A stretch of DNA of 20,770 nt from DAMCAP01 sp964369265 (GTDB lineage: Bacteria > Bacillota > Clostridia > Oscillospirales > Ruminococcaceae). The notes beneath the pieces were generated by a model, which had not been told where the DNA came from, did not search any database, and saw only the letters and a program-made list of their open reading frames with translations. This document shows, one piece after another, positions 1 to 7,200 of the stretch; the stretch's first letter is position 1; each line of letters begins with the position of its first letter. The position numbers and the translations under genes were made by a program. The stretch spans positions 1 through 20,770 of the forward strand of contig CAYJEV010000025.1 of the NCBI GenBank assembly GCA_964369265.1, read 5' to 3'.

Positions 1-280
1 AATATAAATAATCTCCGTTTCACTACGATTATTTATATTCCTCGCAGGGGCGATTTTGAAGGTCGTGGGCAACGGAGTGCCCACATGACCAATTTATATT
101 AGATTTCTTCTAAATCTAATATAAATTAATCTCCACTTCGCTCCGATTATTTAAGTGAATAGTTAAAAGTGAATAGTGAATAATAATGGTGTCGCTTTGA
201 TATAGCATACAATTTTCAATCCATCACGAAGTGATACATTAATTTTTCACTATTCACTATTCATTCTTCATTTTTCACTA
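1..280. repeat. Composite palindromic intergenic element
   Basis: No coding frame is convincing here; the stretch is built of nested inverted and direct repeats. A 13-bp perfect stem pairs 1-13 with 27-39. A hairpin at 61-90 pairs ggtc/gtgggc with gcccac/gacc. A perfect 16-bp stem pairs 91-106 with 112-127 around a 5-nt loop. Positions 1-39 and 118-155 are diverged direct copies of one unit (aatataaat-taatctcc...gattattt). A further inverted repeat of gaatagtgaatag-type sequence pairs about 154-183 with 246-279. This looks like a non-coding mobile or REP/MITE-like repeat, but no transposase or clean target duplication is visible. Part of it recurs at about 20437-20530. Confidence 0.6.
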
Positions 281-297
281 AGTCGAATATAAGCAAT

Positions 298-337
298 AAA
301 GGTACAATGCCCAAAAAGCACTGTACCTTTAATTTTT
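298..337. terminator. Hairpin terminator downstream of the Rrf2 gene
   Basis: A 9-bp perfect stem, aaaggtaca (298-306) with tgtaccttt (322-330), is extended inside by tgc/gca across one mismatch. On the plus strand it is followed by aattttt; on the minus strand by tttattgctt. It lies about 100 bp past the stop of the minus-strand Rrf2 gene, so it is the likely end of the dgt-dnaG-sigma operon, though the minus-strand U tract is modest. Positions 338-427 hold nothing else recognisable. Confidence 0.6.
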
Positions 338-427
338 ATCGTTTAAACTTTAAATAGAAAATACAAAACTGAAAACTAATACGAGAGAAGATTAACTAAC
401 CTTCATCATGGATTTTACTTTCCACTT

Positions 428-820
428 TTATATTAGTTGAGAAAACTTAACTGATTCAAGCTTCTCTCTTACCATCTCGCTAATATCATCATACACTTTT
501 TGAAAGCGACAATCACAAATATTACACTCGCATTCAAACTCTGGATCAAGGCAGCGGCTAAAAGTGTACACACCCTCCACCGAGCCTATAACATCAGCAA
601 ACGAAATTTCATTAGGCGGCTTTTGGAGTTGATATCCTCCTCTGCTGCCTTTGTAAGAACGAACAATTTCGCTGCCAACTAATTTCCTCAGTATTTTAAG
701 AGAAAACCTCAAAGGCACGCCTGTCGATTCTGATATTGTTTTTGCATCAGTTTTTTCGTCACGACCAGCTAAATAATAAACTATTCTAACAGCATAATCG
801 GACTCTAATGTTATATGCAT
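428..820 (-). CDS. Rrf2-family transcriptional regulator (130 aa)
   Basis: This is a winged-helix DNA-binding repressor of the Rrf2/IscR/NsrR/CymR family, a group that commonly senses Fe-S cluster status, nitric oxide or cysteine metabolism. The N-terminus (MHITLESDYAVRIVYYLA) and the recognition region around residues 35-66 (SLKILRKLVGSEIVRSYKGS, then RGGYQL) are typical. The segment where IscR carries its cluster-ligating cysteines has five here: Cys90, 97, 99, 102 and 104. A metal or Fe-S cofactor is therefore likely, but the spacing is not the IscR pattern, so the ligand set is uncertain. It starts with ATG preceded by AAAGGG on the transcribed strand. It is the last gene after two sigma genes, 56 bp downstream of the second, with no promoter obvious in that gap. 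The specific target regulon cannot be read from sequence. Confidence 0.9.
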   Translation of the reverse strand: MHITLESDYAVRIVYYLAGRDEKTDAKTISESTGVPLRFSLKILRKLVGSEIVRSYKGSRGGYQLQKPPNEISFADVIGSVEGVYTFSRCLDPEFECECNICDCRFQKVYDDISEMVREKLESVKFSQLI

Positions 821-841
821 ATATAACCATCCCTTTCTTTA

Positions 842-870
842 AAAGGCACAAAGCAACCAAAATAGCCTTT
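842..870 (-). other. Small hairpin between the second sigma gene and the Rrf2 gene
   Basis: A 6-bp stem (aaaggc 842-847 with gcctt+t 865-870) closes a 17-nt loop in the 56-bp intergenic gap. On the transcribed strand it is followed by ttaaag rather than a U tract, so it could be a weak attenuator or processing site, or chance. Confidence 0.25.
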
Positions 871-876
871 AATAGG

Positions 877-1941
877 TTAGCTTATGAAGTCCTTTAGCTT
901 CTTGCTTCTGCTTGGATGGCGAAGCTTTCTTAGCGCCTTTGCTTCAATTTGACGAATTCTCTCTCTTGTAACATTAAACTTATCTCCAACCTGTTCAAGA
1001 GTTCTCTGAATGCCATCATCAAGCCCAAACCTAAGCCTTAAAACATCAGCTTCCCTAGCAGTTAAGCTTAAAAGCACTTCCTCAAGCTGTTCTTTTAATA
1101 AAGTTGCTGAAACAGCATCTGCTGGGGCTGGAGCATTGTCATCCTCGATAAAATCAACAAGATGGCTATCCTCCTCTTCTCCTATCGGCGTTTCGAGAGA
1201 AACAGGGTCTAAAGCAAAGCGCATTATCTCCCCAACTCTTTCAATCGGAAGATTTAGCTCCTTTGCAATTTCTTCAACAGTTGGATCTCTTCCATTTAGA
1301 TGAAGGAGCTGAGAGCTAACTCTCTTAACTCGATTTATAGTTTCAACCATATGAACAGGTATTCTTATAGTACGAGCTTGATCGGCAATAGCTCTTGTAA
1401 TAGCTTGCCTTATCCACCAAGTTGAATAGGTGGAGAATTTGAAGCCTTTCTTCGGGTCATATTTTTCAACAGCTTTAATAAGTCCTAAATTTCCCTCTTG
1501 TATCAAATCAAGAAACTGCATTCCTCTGCCAACATATCTTTTTGCAATGCTAACAACAAGCCTTAAATTAGCCTCAGCCAGCATCTGCCTAGCGACAGGG
1601 TCACCGTTTATTATTCTTTCAGAAATTGCTCTTTCTTCCTCAGCGGTCAAAAGGCGCACTCTTCCTATCTCTTTTAGATATACTTTAACAGGGTCATCAA
1701 TGTTCACACCATCGCTAACTAACTCTACTTCTATCTCATCTTTACTAAGCATTTCAGGCTCTTCAAGATTGTCAATAATCTCTATTGAGTTATTGTCTAT
1801 CGCTTCATAAAGCTTGTCTATCTCATTGGCATCAAAGTTTAATTCTTTAAATACCTCGCTTATTTCTTTGGATGTGAGCTTGCCAGTGGTTTTACCTTTT
1901 TCTAGTAAATTTTGGATTAGGGTACTTTTATCAGCTGCCAT
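877..1941 (-). CDS. rpoD: RNA polymerase sigma factor, RpoD/SigA type, second copy (354 aa)
   Basis: This is a primary-type sigma factor that directs core RNA polymerase to -10/-35 promoters. It has an N-terminal helical segment (about 1-60), region 1.2 (DDPVKVYLKEIG, 82-93), region 2 with the -10-reading helix (FSTYSTWWIRQAITR, about 169-183), region 3 (about 195-275) and region 4.2 (NVTRERIRQIEAKALRKLRH, 323-342). The C-terminus keeps the canonical RHPSRSKKLKDF ending, which favours this copy as the ordinary housekeeping factor. Its Shine-Dalgarno GGGAGG is made by the last Gly-Gly codons of the upstream sigma gene. The genes are only 5 bp apart, implying translational coupling. The one unusual residue in region 2.4 is Ser173, where E. 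coli and B. subtilis have Ala. Confidence 0.95.
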   Translation of the reverse strand: MAADKSTLIQNLLEKGKTTGKLTSKEISEVFKELNFDANEIDKLYEAIDNNSIEIIDNLEEPEMLSKDEIEVELVSDGVNIDDPVKVYLKEIGRVRLLTAEEERAISERIINGDPVARQMLAEANLRLVVSIAKRYVGRGMQFLDLIQEGNLGLIKAVEKYDPKKGFKFSTYSTWWIRQAITRAIADQARTIRIPVHMVETINRVKRVSSQLLHLNGRDPTVEEIAKELNLPIERVGEIMRFALDPVSLETPIGEEEDSHLVDFIEDDNAPAPADAVSATLLKEQLEEVLLSLTAREADVLRLRFGLDDGIQRTLEQVGDKFNVTRERIRQIEAKALRKLRHPSRSKKLKDFIS

Positions 1942-1946
1942 TTTTT

Positions 1947-3008
1947 CTAACCTCCCAAAAAGTCTTTTAGCTTCTTCTTTCTTATAATAGGCTGTAACTT
2001 ACGTAGGGCTTTTGTTTCTATCTGACGAATTCTCTCTCTGGTAACGTTAAACTCCTTTCCAACTTCTTCAAGAGTTTGGGAACGCTTACCGTCAAGTCCA
2101 AATCTAAGTCTAATAACCTGTTCCTCTCTCTCGCTCAAAGAGGATAGAGCTTCTGCTATATGTTCTTTTAGCATGCTGTTAGATGCTTGTTCGTCTGGCG
2201 CTTGTGCATTTTCATCTTCAATAAAATCAACAAGATGGCTATCCTCTTCCTCACCAATTGGTGTTTCAAGAGAAACTGGGTCTTGCGCAATCTTTAAAAT
2301 TTCAATTACTTTCTCTTCTGTAATTCCAAGCTCGATTGCAATTTCCTTTGGTGTTGGATCTTGACCATTTTGGTGAAGTAATAATGAATGTGTCTTTTTA
2401 ACTTTATTTATTGTTTCCACCATATGTACTGGTATTCTAATAATTCTTGCTTGATCGGCTATCGCCCTTGTAATCGCTTGTCTTATCCACCATGTAGCGT
2501 ATGTTGAAAACCTAAATCCTTTTTCAATATTGAATTTCTCAACAGCCTTAATAAGGCCAATATTTCCCTCTTGAATTAAATCAAGAAACTGCATTCCTCT
2601 GCCGATATATTTCTTTGCGATACTAACAACCAGCCTTAGATTTGCCTCAGCCAGAAGCCTTTTTGCAACTTCATCGCCTTGAGCCATTCTAATAGCTAGC
2701 TCTTGTTCTTTTTCCATTGAAAGCAAAGGAACATTTCCTATCTCTTTTAGGTAAACTTTAACAGGATCGTTTATTATATTATAACTTAGTGCTGTTTCAT
2801 CTATCTCTTCAGCAACCTCTTTAATATCATCGCTATCTTCAATGATTTTAATTTTGTGTTGCTCTGCTATTTCGAGGATTTTCTCCATCTGCTCAACGTC
2901 TAGCCCAACCTCATCAAGCAAGCTTGTAATCTCGCTCATTTTTAGTTGTCCGTTCGCTTTTCCTGCTGCAAGCAGATTTTTAACTGCCTCATTTTTGTTC
3001 TGTACCAA
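1947..3008 (-). CDS. rpoD: RNA polymerase sigma factor, RpoD/SigA type, first copy (353 aa)
   Basis: This is a second full-length primary-type sigma factor immediately upstream of the other. The -10 contact helix (FSTYATWWIRQAITRAIADQ, 167-186) and the -35 helix-turn-helix (VTRERIRQIE, 322-331) are intact, so it should recognise consensus-like promoters. It departs from the family at two conserved places: Ile189 in QARIIRIP, where almost all have Thr, and the tail after region 4.2, QPIIRK (339-344) in place of RHPSRS. In E. coli sigma-70 that tail contacts activators and the beta flap. The start is TTG, six bases downstream of AGGAGG, which overlaps the dnaG stop codon. It is either a recent tandem duplicate under relaxed selection or a specialised group 2-like factor. 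Confidence 0.93.
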   Translation of the reverse strand: MVQNKNEAVKNLLAAGKANGQLKMSEITSLLDEVGLDVEQMEKILEIAEQHKIKIIEDSDDIKEVAEEIDETALSYNIINDPVKVYLKEIGNVPLLSMEKEQELAIRMAQGDEVAKRLLAEANLRLVVSIAKKYIGRGMQFLDLIQEGNIGLIKAVEKFNIEKGFRFSTYATWWIRQAITRAIADQARIIRIPVHMVETINKVKKTHSLLLHQNGQDPTPKEIAIELGITEEKVIEILKIAQDPVSLETPIGEEEDSHLVDFIEDENAQAPDEQASNSMLKEHIAEALSSLSEREEQVIRLRFGLDGKRSQTLEEVGKEFNVTRERIRQIETKALRKLQPIIRKKKLKDFLGG

Positions 3009-3018
3009 TATAAACCTC

Positions 3019-4776
3019 CTATTTTTTACCCGCTGAAATCTTTTTCATCTGCTCTGCCCATTCATCATTAGACATCTCTCTAATCTCGCTAGCTGTCTTA
3101 ACATCTTTATGAGAAAGCAGAAGCTTGCAAAACTCCAATAATTCCTCGGAACTAAAGCTTTGATCATTGTAGTTTGCTAATAGCCAAGAAACTCTAGCTA
3201 TTTGGTTATTATCTAAAAATTCTGAAAGCCTTATCATCTCAACTGATAAATTTTCAGAAAGTCTATCATAAACTAATTTAAATATTCCCCTATTAATTTC
3301 TGTAACAAAATCCTCAGGAGATATCTCTGACCTAATCTCTAAAAATTTATGCGAATGCTTAATCAATGAATAAATTATCTTATCCTCAGCATAGGCATAT
3401 TTTATGTTATTAAGCCTTTCCTTATCCTTTGCTAGAGCTGGAATTTGTTGCGAATACGGCTTTAAATCTTTATTCGCCTTGTTCTCAACTTTTCGCTTTT
3501 TGTCTTTCTTTATCTTATTAACTGTATCCACAAGCACATCTTTTGAAACTGAAAGCTCCCTTGCAGTTTTTGTTATATAAACATCAGCCTCAATAGCATT
3601 GCTAAGCTCTGCAACAAAACTACAAAGCTCTTTTAGGTATTCTGCCTTTTGCTCTGGATTATCTATATCATATTTCAAAGATAAAGTTCTAAGCTTATGT
3701 TCAGTTGATGTTTCGCTTTTTTCAATAAGCAGCCTAAACCTCTCTGCGCCATATTTTTTTATATATTCATCAGGATCTTTTGCGCCAGAAATTACAACAA
3801 CCCTAACACCAACACCAGCAGATTTTAATAACTGTGTTGCTCGTGCTGTCGCTTTTTGCCCAGCTTCGTCTGAATCATAACAAATGACCACTTCATCAAC
3901 ATATCTCGTTATTAGCCTTGCTTGCTCTTCTGTTAAAGCCGTTCCTAATGTTGCGACAACATTATCAAAACCGCCTTGAACAACAGAAACGACATCCATA
4001 TACCCTTCTGCAAGCAAAAAGTATTTTTCTTTTGTCGCCTTAGCAATGTTAAGCGAATACAAGTTCCTGCTTTTTTTAAACACAACAGAATCAGATGAGT
4101 TTAGATATTTTGGTGTCTGATCTCCTAAAGCTCTTCCTCCAAAACCAATAACATTTCCCCTCACATCAATGATAGGAAACACTATCCTGTTTCGCAAGCT
4201 ATCATATCCATTCCCTTTTTTGTTAACTGCAACAACAGTCGCAGCCACCATCTCGTTTAAGCTAAAGCCTTCCGACAAAAGATGTTTATAAAGAGAATCC
4301 CAGCTATCAGGAGCATATCCTATCCCAAATTTTGTGATTGTCTTTTTGTTTAGTCCTCTATTTATCAAATAGTCCTGCGCCTCTTTTGCTGAAGGTGACA
4401 TTAAAGAGCTATGATAAAATTTTGCTGTTGCTCTATTAACTTCAAGCGCCCTCATTCTAAGGCGAGCTTCCCTATCATCAACATTAGCCTCTGGAATTTG
4501 AAGCCCTGCCCTTTGCGCAAGGAATTTTAGCGCCTCAACATAATCTAGATTCTCTATCATCTTGGTGAAGGTTATAATATCTCCGCCAGCGCCACAACCA
4601 AAGCAGTAAAACGACTGTGTGTCATTATAAACCACAAATGATGGCGATCTTTCGGAATGAAAAGGGCAAAGTCCGCTCAAATTTCTGCCAGAACGCTTTA
4701 GTTGTACATACGAGCCAATTAAGTCATTTATGTCTGTTCTTATTCGCAGTTCTTCTATGAAACTATCTGGAATCAT
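3019..4776 (-). CDS. dnaG: DNA primase DnaG (585 aa)
   Basis: DnaG synthesises the RNA primers for DNA replication and works with the replicative helicase at the fork. The N-terminal CHC2 zinc finger has ligands Cys37, His40, Cys58 and Cys61. A primase core follows (about 120-240, with RNRIVFPI and GFGGR). The Toprim domain carries EGYMD (Glu257) and DSDEAG (Asp301, Asp303) as metal-binding acids. The C-terminal helicase-interaction region (about 450-585) is more divergent, as is normal. Length is typical for Firmicutes. The ATG start has a strong AAGGAGGG just upstream. It sits 56 bp after dgt and abuts the first sigma gene, the expected arrangement of the macromolecular synthesis operon. 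Confidence 0.97.
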   Translation of the reverse strand: MIPDSFIEELRIRTDINDLIGSYVQLKRSGRNLSGLCPFHSERSPSFVVYNDTQSFYCFGCGAGGDIITFTKMIENLDYVEALKFLAQRAGLQIPEANVDDREARLRMRALEVNRATAKFYHSSLMSPSAKEAQDYLINRGLNKKTITKFGIGYAPDSWDSLYKHLLSEGFSLNEMVAATVVAVNKKGNGYDSLRNRIVFPIIDVRGNVIGFGGRALGDQTPKYLNSSDSVVFKKSRNLYSLNIAKATKEKYFLLAEGYMDVVSVVQGGFDNVVATLGTALTEEQARLITRYVDEVVICYDSDEAGQKATARATQLLKSAGVGVRVVVISGAKDPDEYIKKYGAERFRLLIEKSETSTEHKLRTLSLKYDIDNPEQKAEYLKELCSFVAELSNAIEADVYITKTARELSVSKDVLVDTVNKIKKDKKRKVENKANKDLKPYSQQIPALAKDKERLNNIKYAYAEDKIIYSLIKHSHKFLEIRSEISPEDFVTEINRGIFKLVYDRLSENLSVEMIRLSEFLDNNQIARVSWLLANYNDQSFSSEELLEFCKLLLSHKDVKTASEIREMSNDEWAEQMKKISAGKK

Positions 4777-4813
4777 ACACCCTCCTTAATCTATTTAATA
4801 AATATATACCACT

Positions 4814-4831
4814 AGCTTTGCAGCCAAAGCT
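4814..4831 (-). other. Perfect hairpin just after the dgt stop codon
   Basis: agctttg (4814-4820) pairs perfectly with caaagct (4825-4831) around a 4-nt loop, in the 56-bp gap between dgt and dnaG. On the transcribed strand it is followed by agtggtatatattt, not a uridine run, so it is a poor terminator. It could be an RNA processing or partial attenuation site that sets dgt against dnaG levels. Confidence 0.4.
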
Positions 4832-4832
4832 C

Positions 4833-5840
4833 TTAGTAAATGCTCCATCCCTTTGGCACAAAAAGCTCATTGAAAACCTCAATTGCATATCTATCGCTCA
4901 TTCCAGATACATAGTCAATAACAGCTCTCTCAACTCCCCATTCATCTCGAAGCAGCTTATATTCGCTCGACATCTTATCGCTATTCAATGTAAAATATTT
5001 AAACAACTCATTTACTATATGTATAGCCTTTGGCTCTTCAAGCTTTGCAATCTCGCTTTTATACACTGTTTCAAACATAAATGCCTTTAGCACATCAAAG
5101 CTTTCCTGCATCTCTTTAGACATCACTATATCGTCTTTGCTGTTCTCTATAATCGACATTATAAATGAAGTCAGCCTTTCAGAACGGCTAAGCCCTGCAA
5201 CAGCTTTGACATCATAAGGAATTTCCATCTCGCTTATAACTCCAGCCCTTATTGCATCCTCCATATCGTGGTTTAGATAAGCTATCTTGTCTGCAAATCT
5301 AACAACTCTGCCCTCTAATGTTGCAGCGTCTGTTCCCTTTGAGTGACAAGCAATGCCATTCCTAACCTCCCATGTTAAGTTAAGACCAGCACCATCTCTT
5401 TCTATACACTCAACAACTCTAACGCTTTGGCTTGAATGCTGAAAGCCATTGATTGCTAGGTTATCTAAAGCAAATTCACCAGTGTGTCCAAAAGGGGTAT
5501 GCCCCAAATCATGCCCTAAGGCAATGGCTTCGGTTAAATCTTCGTTTAGTCTTAGCGCCCTTGCAATAGTTCTTGCAATTTGCGAAACTTCCAAAGTATG
5601 TGTTAGACGAGTTCTGTAGTGGTCGCCTTTTGGTGAAAAAAAGACTTGTGTTTTATGTTTAAGTCGCCTAAAAGATTTTGAATGTATTATCCTATCTCTA
5701 TCCCTTGCAAAATCTGTTCTAATAATGCATGGTTTTAGCTCTTTATCCCTGCCTTTTGAATTGCAAGATAATGTCGCTAAAGGGCTTAAATACTCTTTTT
5801 CTAAAGCTTCAGTCTGCTCTCTTATCGTCATATTTGCCAC
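4833..5840 (-). CDS. dgt: dGTPase-like HD-domain triphosphohydrolase (335 aa)
   Basis: This is a cytosolic dNTP triphosphohydrolase of the Dgt family, which splits dNTPs to deoxynucleoside and tripolyphosphate and so trims dNTP pools. The HD metal site is complete: His81 (RTRLTHTLE), His110-Asp111 (GHDLGHTPFGH) and Asp184 (FADKIAYLNHD). The family signature FARDRDRIIHSKSFRRLKHK (44-63) is present. At 335 residues it is the short Gram-positive form; substrate specificity is not predictable. The start is GTG, 8 nt after AGGAGG (5849-5854); an internal ATG three codons later is too far from that site. As first gene of the operon before dnaG, it couples nucleotide balance to replication. Confidence 0.93.
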   Translation of the reverse strand: MANMTIREQTEALEKEYLSPLATLSCNSKGRDKELKPCIIRTDFARDRDRIIHSKSFRRLKHKTQVFFSPKGDHYRTRLTHTLEVSQIARTIARALRLNEDLTEAIALGHDLGHTPFGHTGEFALDNLAINGFQHSSQSVRVVECIERDGAGLNLTWEVRNGIACHSKGTDAATLEGRVVRFADKIAYLNHDMEDAIRAGVISEMEIPYDVKAVAGLSRSERLTSFIMSIIENSKDDIVMSKEMQESFDVLKAFMFETVYKSEIAKLEEPKAIHIVNELFKYFTLNSDKMSSEYKLLRDEWGVERAVIDYVSGMSDRYAIEVFNELFVPKGWSIY

Positions 5841-5866
5841 TTAAAACACCTCCTTATTTAACCCCT

Positions 5867-5895
5867 TATATATATTATACTTTTAATTTCGTCAA
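5867..5895 (-). promoter_or_regulatory. Promoter of the dgt-dnaG-sigma operon
   Basis: On the minus strand a TTGACG -35 (5890-5895) and a TATATA -10 (5867-5872) are separated by exactly 17 nt. The upstream 5896-5946 is almost pure A/T, as in an UP element. Initiation near 5860 would leave a leader of about 20 nt before the GTG start. Confidence 0.6.
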
Positions 5896-5946
5896 ATTCC
5901 CCTAAAAATTTAAAAATATTTATTAAAAATAAAAAATATTTAAATG

Positions 5947-6576
5947 CTATCTGTTAATATCTGAAAGAACCCTCTCAAGCTCTCTTGGGAAAACTGTCCC
6001 AGATGTTCTGTCTGTTAGCTTTTTATTAAAATCATCAAGCTTATTTAAACTAAGCATTACCTTCATCTTTATAATAACACCATAATCTGTTTCTATAACT
6101 TTATGGGCATAGTTTGGCAAGATATTATTTATAACGCCATATTGAGAGTAGTCTAAATCCATCTCAATAACAACGCATTCAGTTAATGTCGTTTTTTCGG
6201 CTGCCTCAATAACAAGAGAAGCGCTGTGTGAGTACGCCCTAACAAGCCCTCCACCGCCAAGCTTTGTTCCCCCAAAATATCTTGTGACTGTTATGACAAC
6301 ATCGCTAAGCCCAGTTTTTTCAATAACATCAAGCACTGGTATGCCAGCAGTCCCTTGAGGCTCGCCATCATCAGAATATCTCTTGATGTTCCCCTCTCTT
6401 AAAAGATATGCATGGACTGTGTGGGAAGCGTTATAATACTCTGATTTGCGCTTTGCAATAAATTCTATCGCCTGAGCCTCGTCAGTTATAGGATATATAT
6501 AGGAAATAAAGCGAGATTTTTTCTCCTCAAATTCTGCCTTAGCCTCTGATACAACTGTTGTGTATTCCTTTAACAT
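5947..6576 (-). CDS. yigZ: YigZ/IMPACT family protein (209 aa)
   Basis: This is a member of the UPF0029/Impact family, with the N-terminal IMPACT fold (about 15-125) and the small C-terminal DUF1949 ferredoxin-like domain (about 140-195). The diagnostic stretches are YSDDGEPQGTAGIPVLDV (67-84), TRYFGGTKLGGGGLVRAYS (98-116) and the early KSRFISYI. Relatives are the E. coli YigZ protein and eukaryotic IMPACT, an inhibitor of GCN2. The bacterial role is not settled, but nucleic-acid or translation-factor binding has been proposed from structure. Length is standard. Its ATG is preceded by a purine-rich stretch (GGGGAAGG) at a somewhat long distance. It lies between the rpmE terminator and the dgt promoter, so it may be expressed alone or by read-through; I see no strong promoter of its own. 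Confidence 0.93.
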   Translation of the reverse strand: MLKEYTTVVSEAKAEFEEKKSRFISYIYPITDEAQAIEFIAKRKSEYYNASHTVHAYLLREGNIKRYSDDGEPQGTAGIPVLDVIEKTGLSDVVITVTRYFGGTKLGGGGLVRAYSHSASLVIEAAEKTTLTECVVIEMDLDYSQYGVINNILPNYAHKVIETDYGVIIKMKVMLSLNKLDDFNKKLTDRTSGTVFPRELERVLSDINR

Positions 6577-6631
6577 ATCTTCTCTGCCTTCCCCTCTTTC
6601 TCTTGATGTTTTCAGCCTTTTAATACAAATT

Positions 6632-6655
6632 AGGACAGTACCGAAGCACTGTCCT
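6632..6655 (-). terminator. Intrinsic terminator downstream of rpmE
   Basis: An 8-bp stem (aggacagt 6632-6639 with actgtcct 6648-6655) is topped by a further C-G pair across one mismatch and a 4-nt loop. It is followed on the minus strand by aatttgtatt. It sits 22 bp past the rpmE stop, separating rpmE from yigZ. Confidence 0.75.
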
Positions 6656-6677
6656 TAATTTAATTAGTTAGTAGCAA

Positions 6678-6881
6678 TTACTTGCCTAGGTTGTAACGCT
6701 TGTTGAACTTATCAATACGTCCGCCTGTGTCGATTAGCTTTTGACGGCCTGTGAAGAATGGGTGGCACTTGGAACAAATTTCAACACGAATGTCTTTCTT
6801 TGTTGAGCCAGTTTCAATAACTTCACCACAAGCACATTTGATTGTTGTTTGCTCATAATTTGGATGGATGTTCTCTCTCAT
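6678..6881 (-). CDS. rpmE: 50S ribosomal protein L31, zinc-containing type (67 aa)
   Basis: L31 bridges the two ribosomal subunits and sits near the central protuberance. The N-terminus MRENIHPNYE and the four-cysteine zinc site (Cys16, Cys18 in KCACGE; Cys36, Cys39 in CSKCHPFFTG) mark the C-plus, zinc-binding form rather than the zinc-free YtiA-like paralogue. The C-terminal GGRIDKFNKRY is typical and the length is normal. It appears monocistronic: a promoter and long structured leader lie upstream and a terminator lies downstream. The ribosome binding site is GAGG, nine nt from the ATG, inside a sequence that can pair with the leader. Unlike many Firmicutes, it is not next to rho or prmC. 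Confidence 0.98.
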   Translation of the reverse strand: MRENIHPNYEQTTIKCACGEVIETGSTKKDIRVEICSKCHPFFTGRQKLIDTGGRIDKFNKRYNLGK

Positions 6882-7076
6882 TGAATGATACCTCTTTCTA
6901 AATATTTTTTAAATGTCAGTTTCCCATTCAGAGGTAATCCTTATGGGAATACGCAGTCCCAATCAAGCGAGGGACAACTTTTTCCTGCCAAGTTAATCCA
7001 GACTTTGTCTGAACAAGCTGCTTTTTAGCAATTTTTAACTGCCTAACAGCTTTATCACCGAGTTTCCTCGAGTGCA
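6882..7076 (-). promoter_or_regulatory. Structured 5' leader of rpmE with an anti-Shine-Dalgarno sequence
   Basis: Between the predicted transcription start (about 7076) and the rpmE ATG lie about 190 nt without a coding frame. They fold into five consecutive hairpins on the minus strand: 7074-7056 (CGAG, GAAA loop, CUCG), 7052-7015 (AAGCUG/CAGCUU with an inner GCAGUU/AAUUGC helix), 7011-6999 (CAGAC/GUCUG), 6975-6956 (GUCCC/GGGAC) and 6949-6921 (UUCCCAU/AUGGGAA). The loop of the last contains UACCUCU (6936-6930), a perfect 7-base complement of the rpmE ribosome binding site AGAGGUA (6895-6889), extendable by two pairs past a one-base bulge. Ribosomal-protein leaders of this kind are often autoregulated, and L31-linked leader motifs have been described in Firmicutes. 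I cannot confirm this belongs to one of them. Confidence 0.6.
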
Positions 7077-7082
7077 ACTATT

Positions 7083-7111
7083 ATATTATCATAACAGAAT
7101 AAATTTTGCAA
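7083..7111 (-). promoter_or_regulatory. Promoter of rpmE
   Basis: On the minus strand a TTGCAA -35 (7106-7111) is followed, after 17 nt, by a TAATAT -10 (7083-7088). An overlapping TATAAT (7080-7085) would sit at the poorer distance of 20 nt. Confidence 0.55.
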
Positions 7112-7200
7112 GCATTTTTTTGCGTTTTAATAAAACTTTTTTGCAATACTTTTAAGCAAATCAATCAAAGCTCATTAAAACACCATTACTATACTATATG

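Noticed and set aside
500..682. Plus-strand 60-codon frame inside the Rrf2 gene
   Set aside because: It is antisense to a well-conserved gene and has no family resemblance or ribosome binding site; other antisense frames over dnaG, the sigma genes, asnS and the permease were dropped for the same reason.
6882..7080. 6S RNA, T-box or a known riboswitch in the rpmE leader
   Set aside because: The fold is a row of separate hairpins, not the single long 6S rod; no T-box TGGnACCGCG element and no riboswitch core that I recognise is present.
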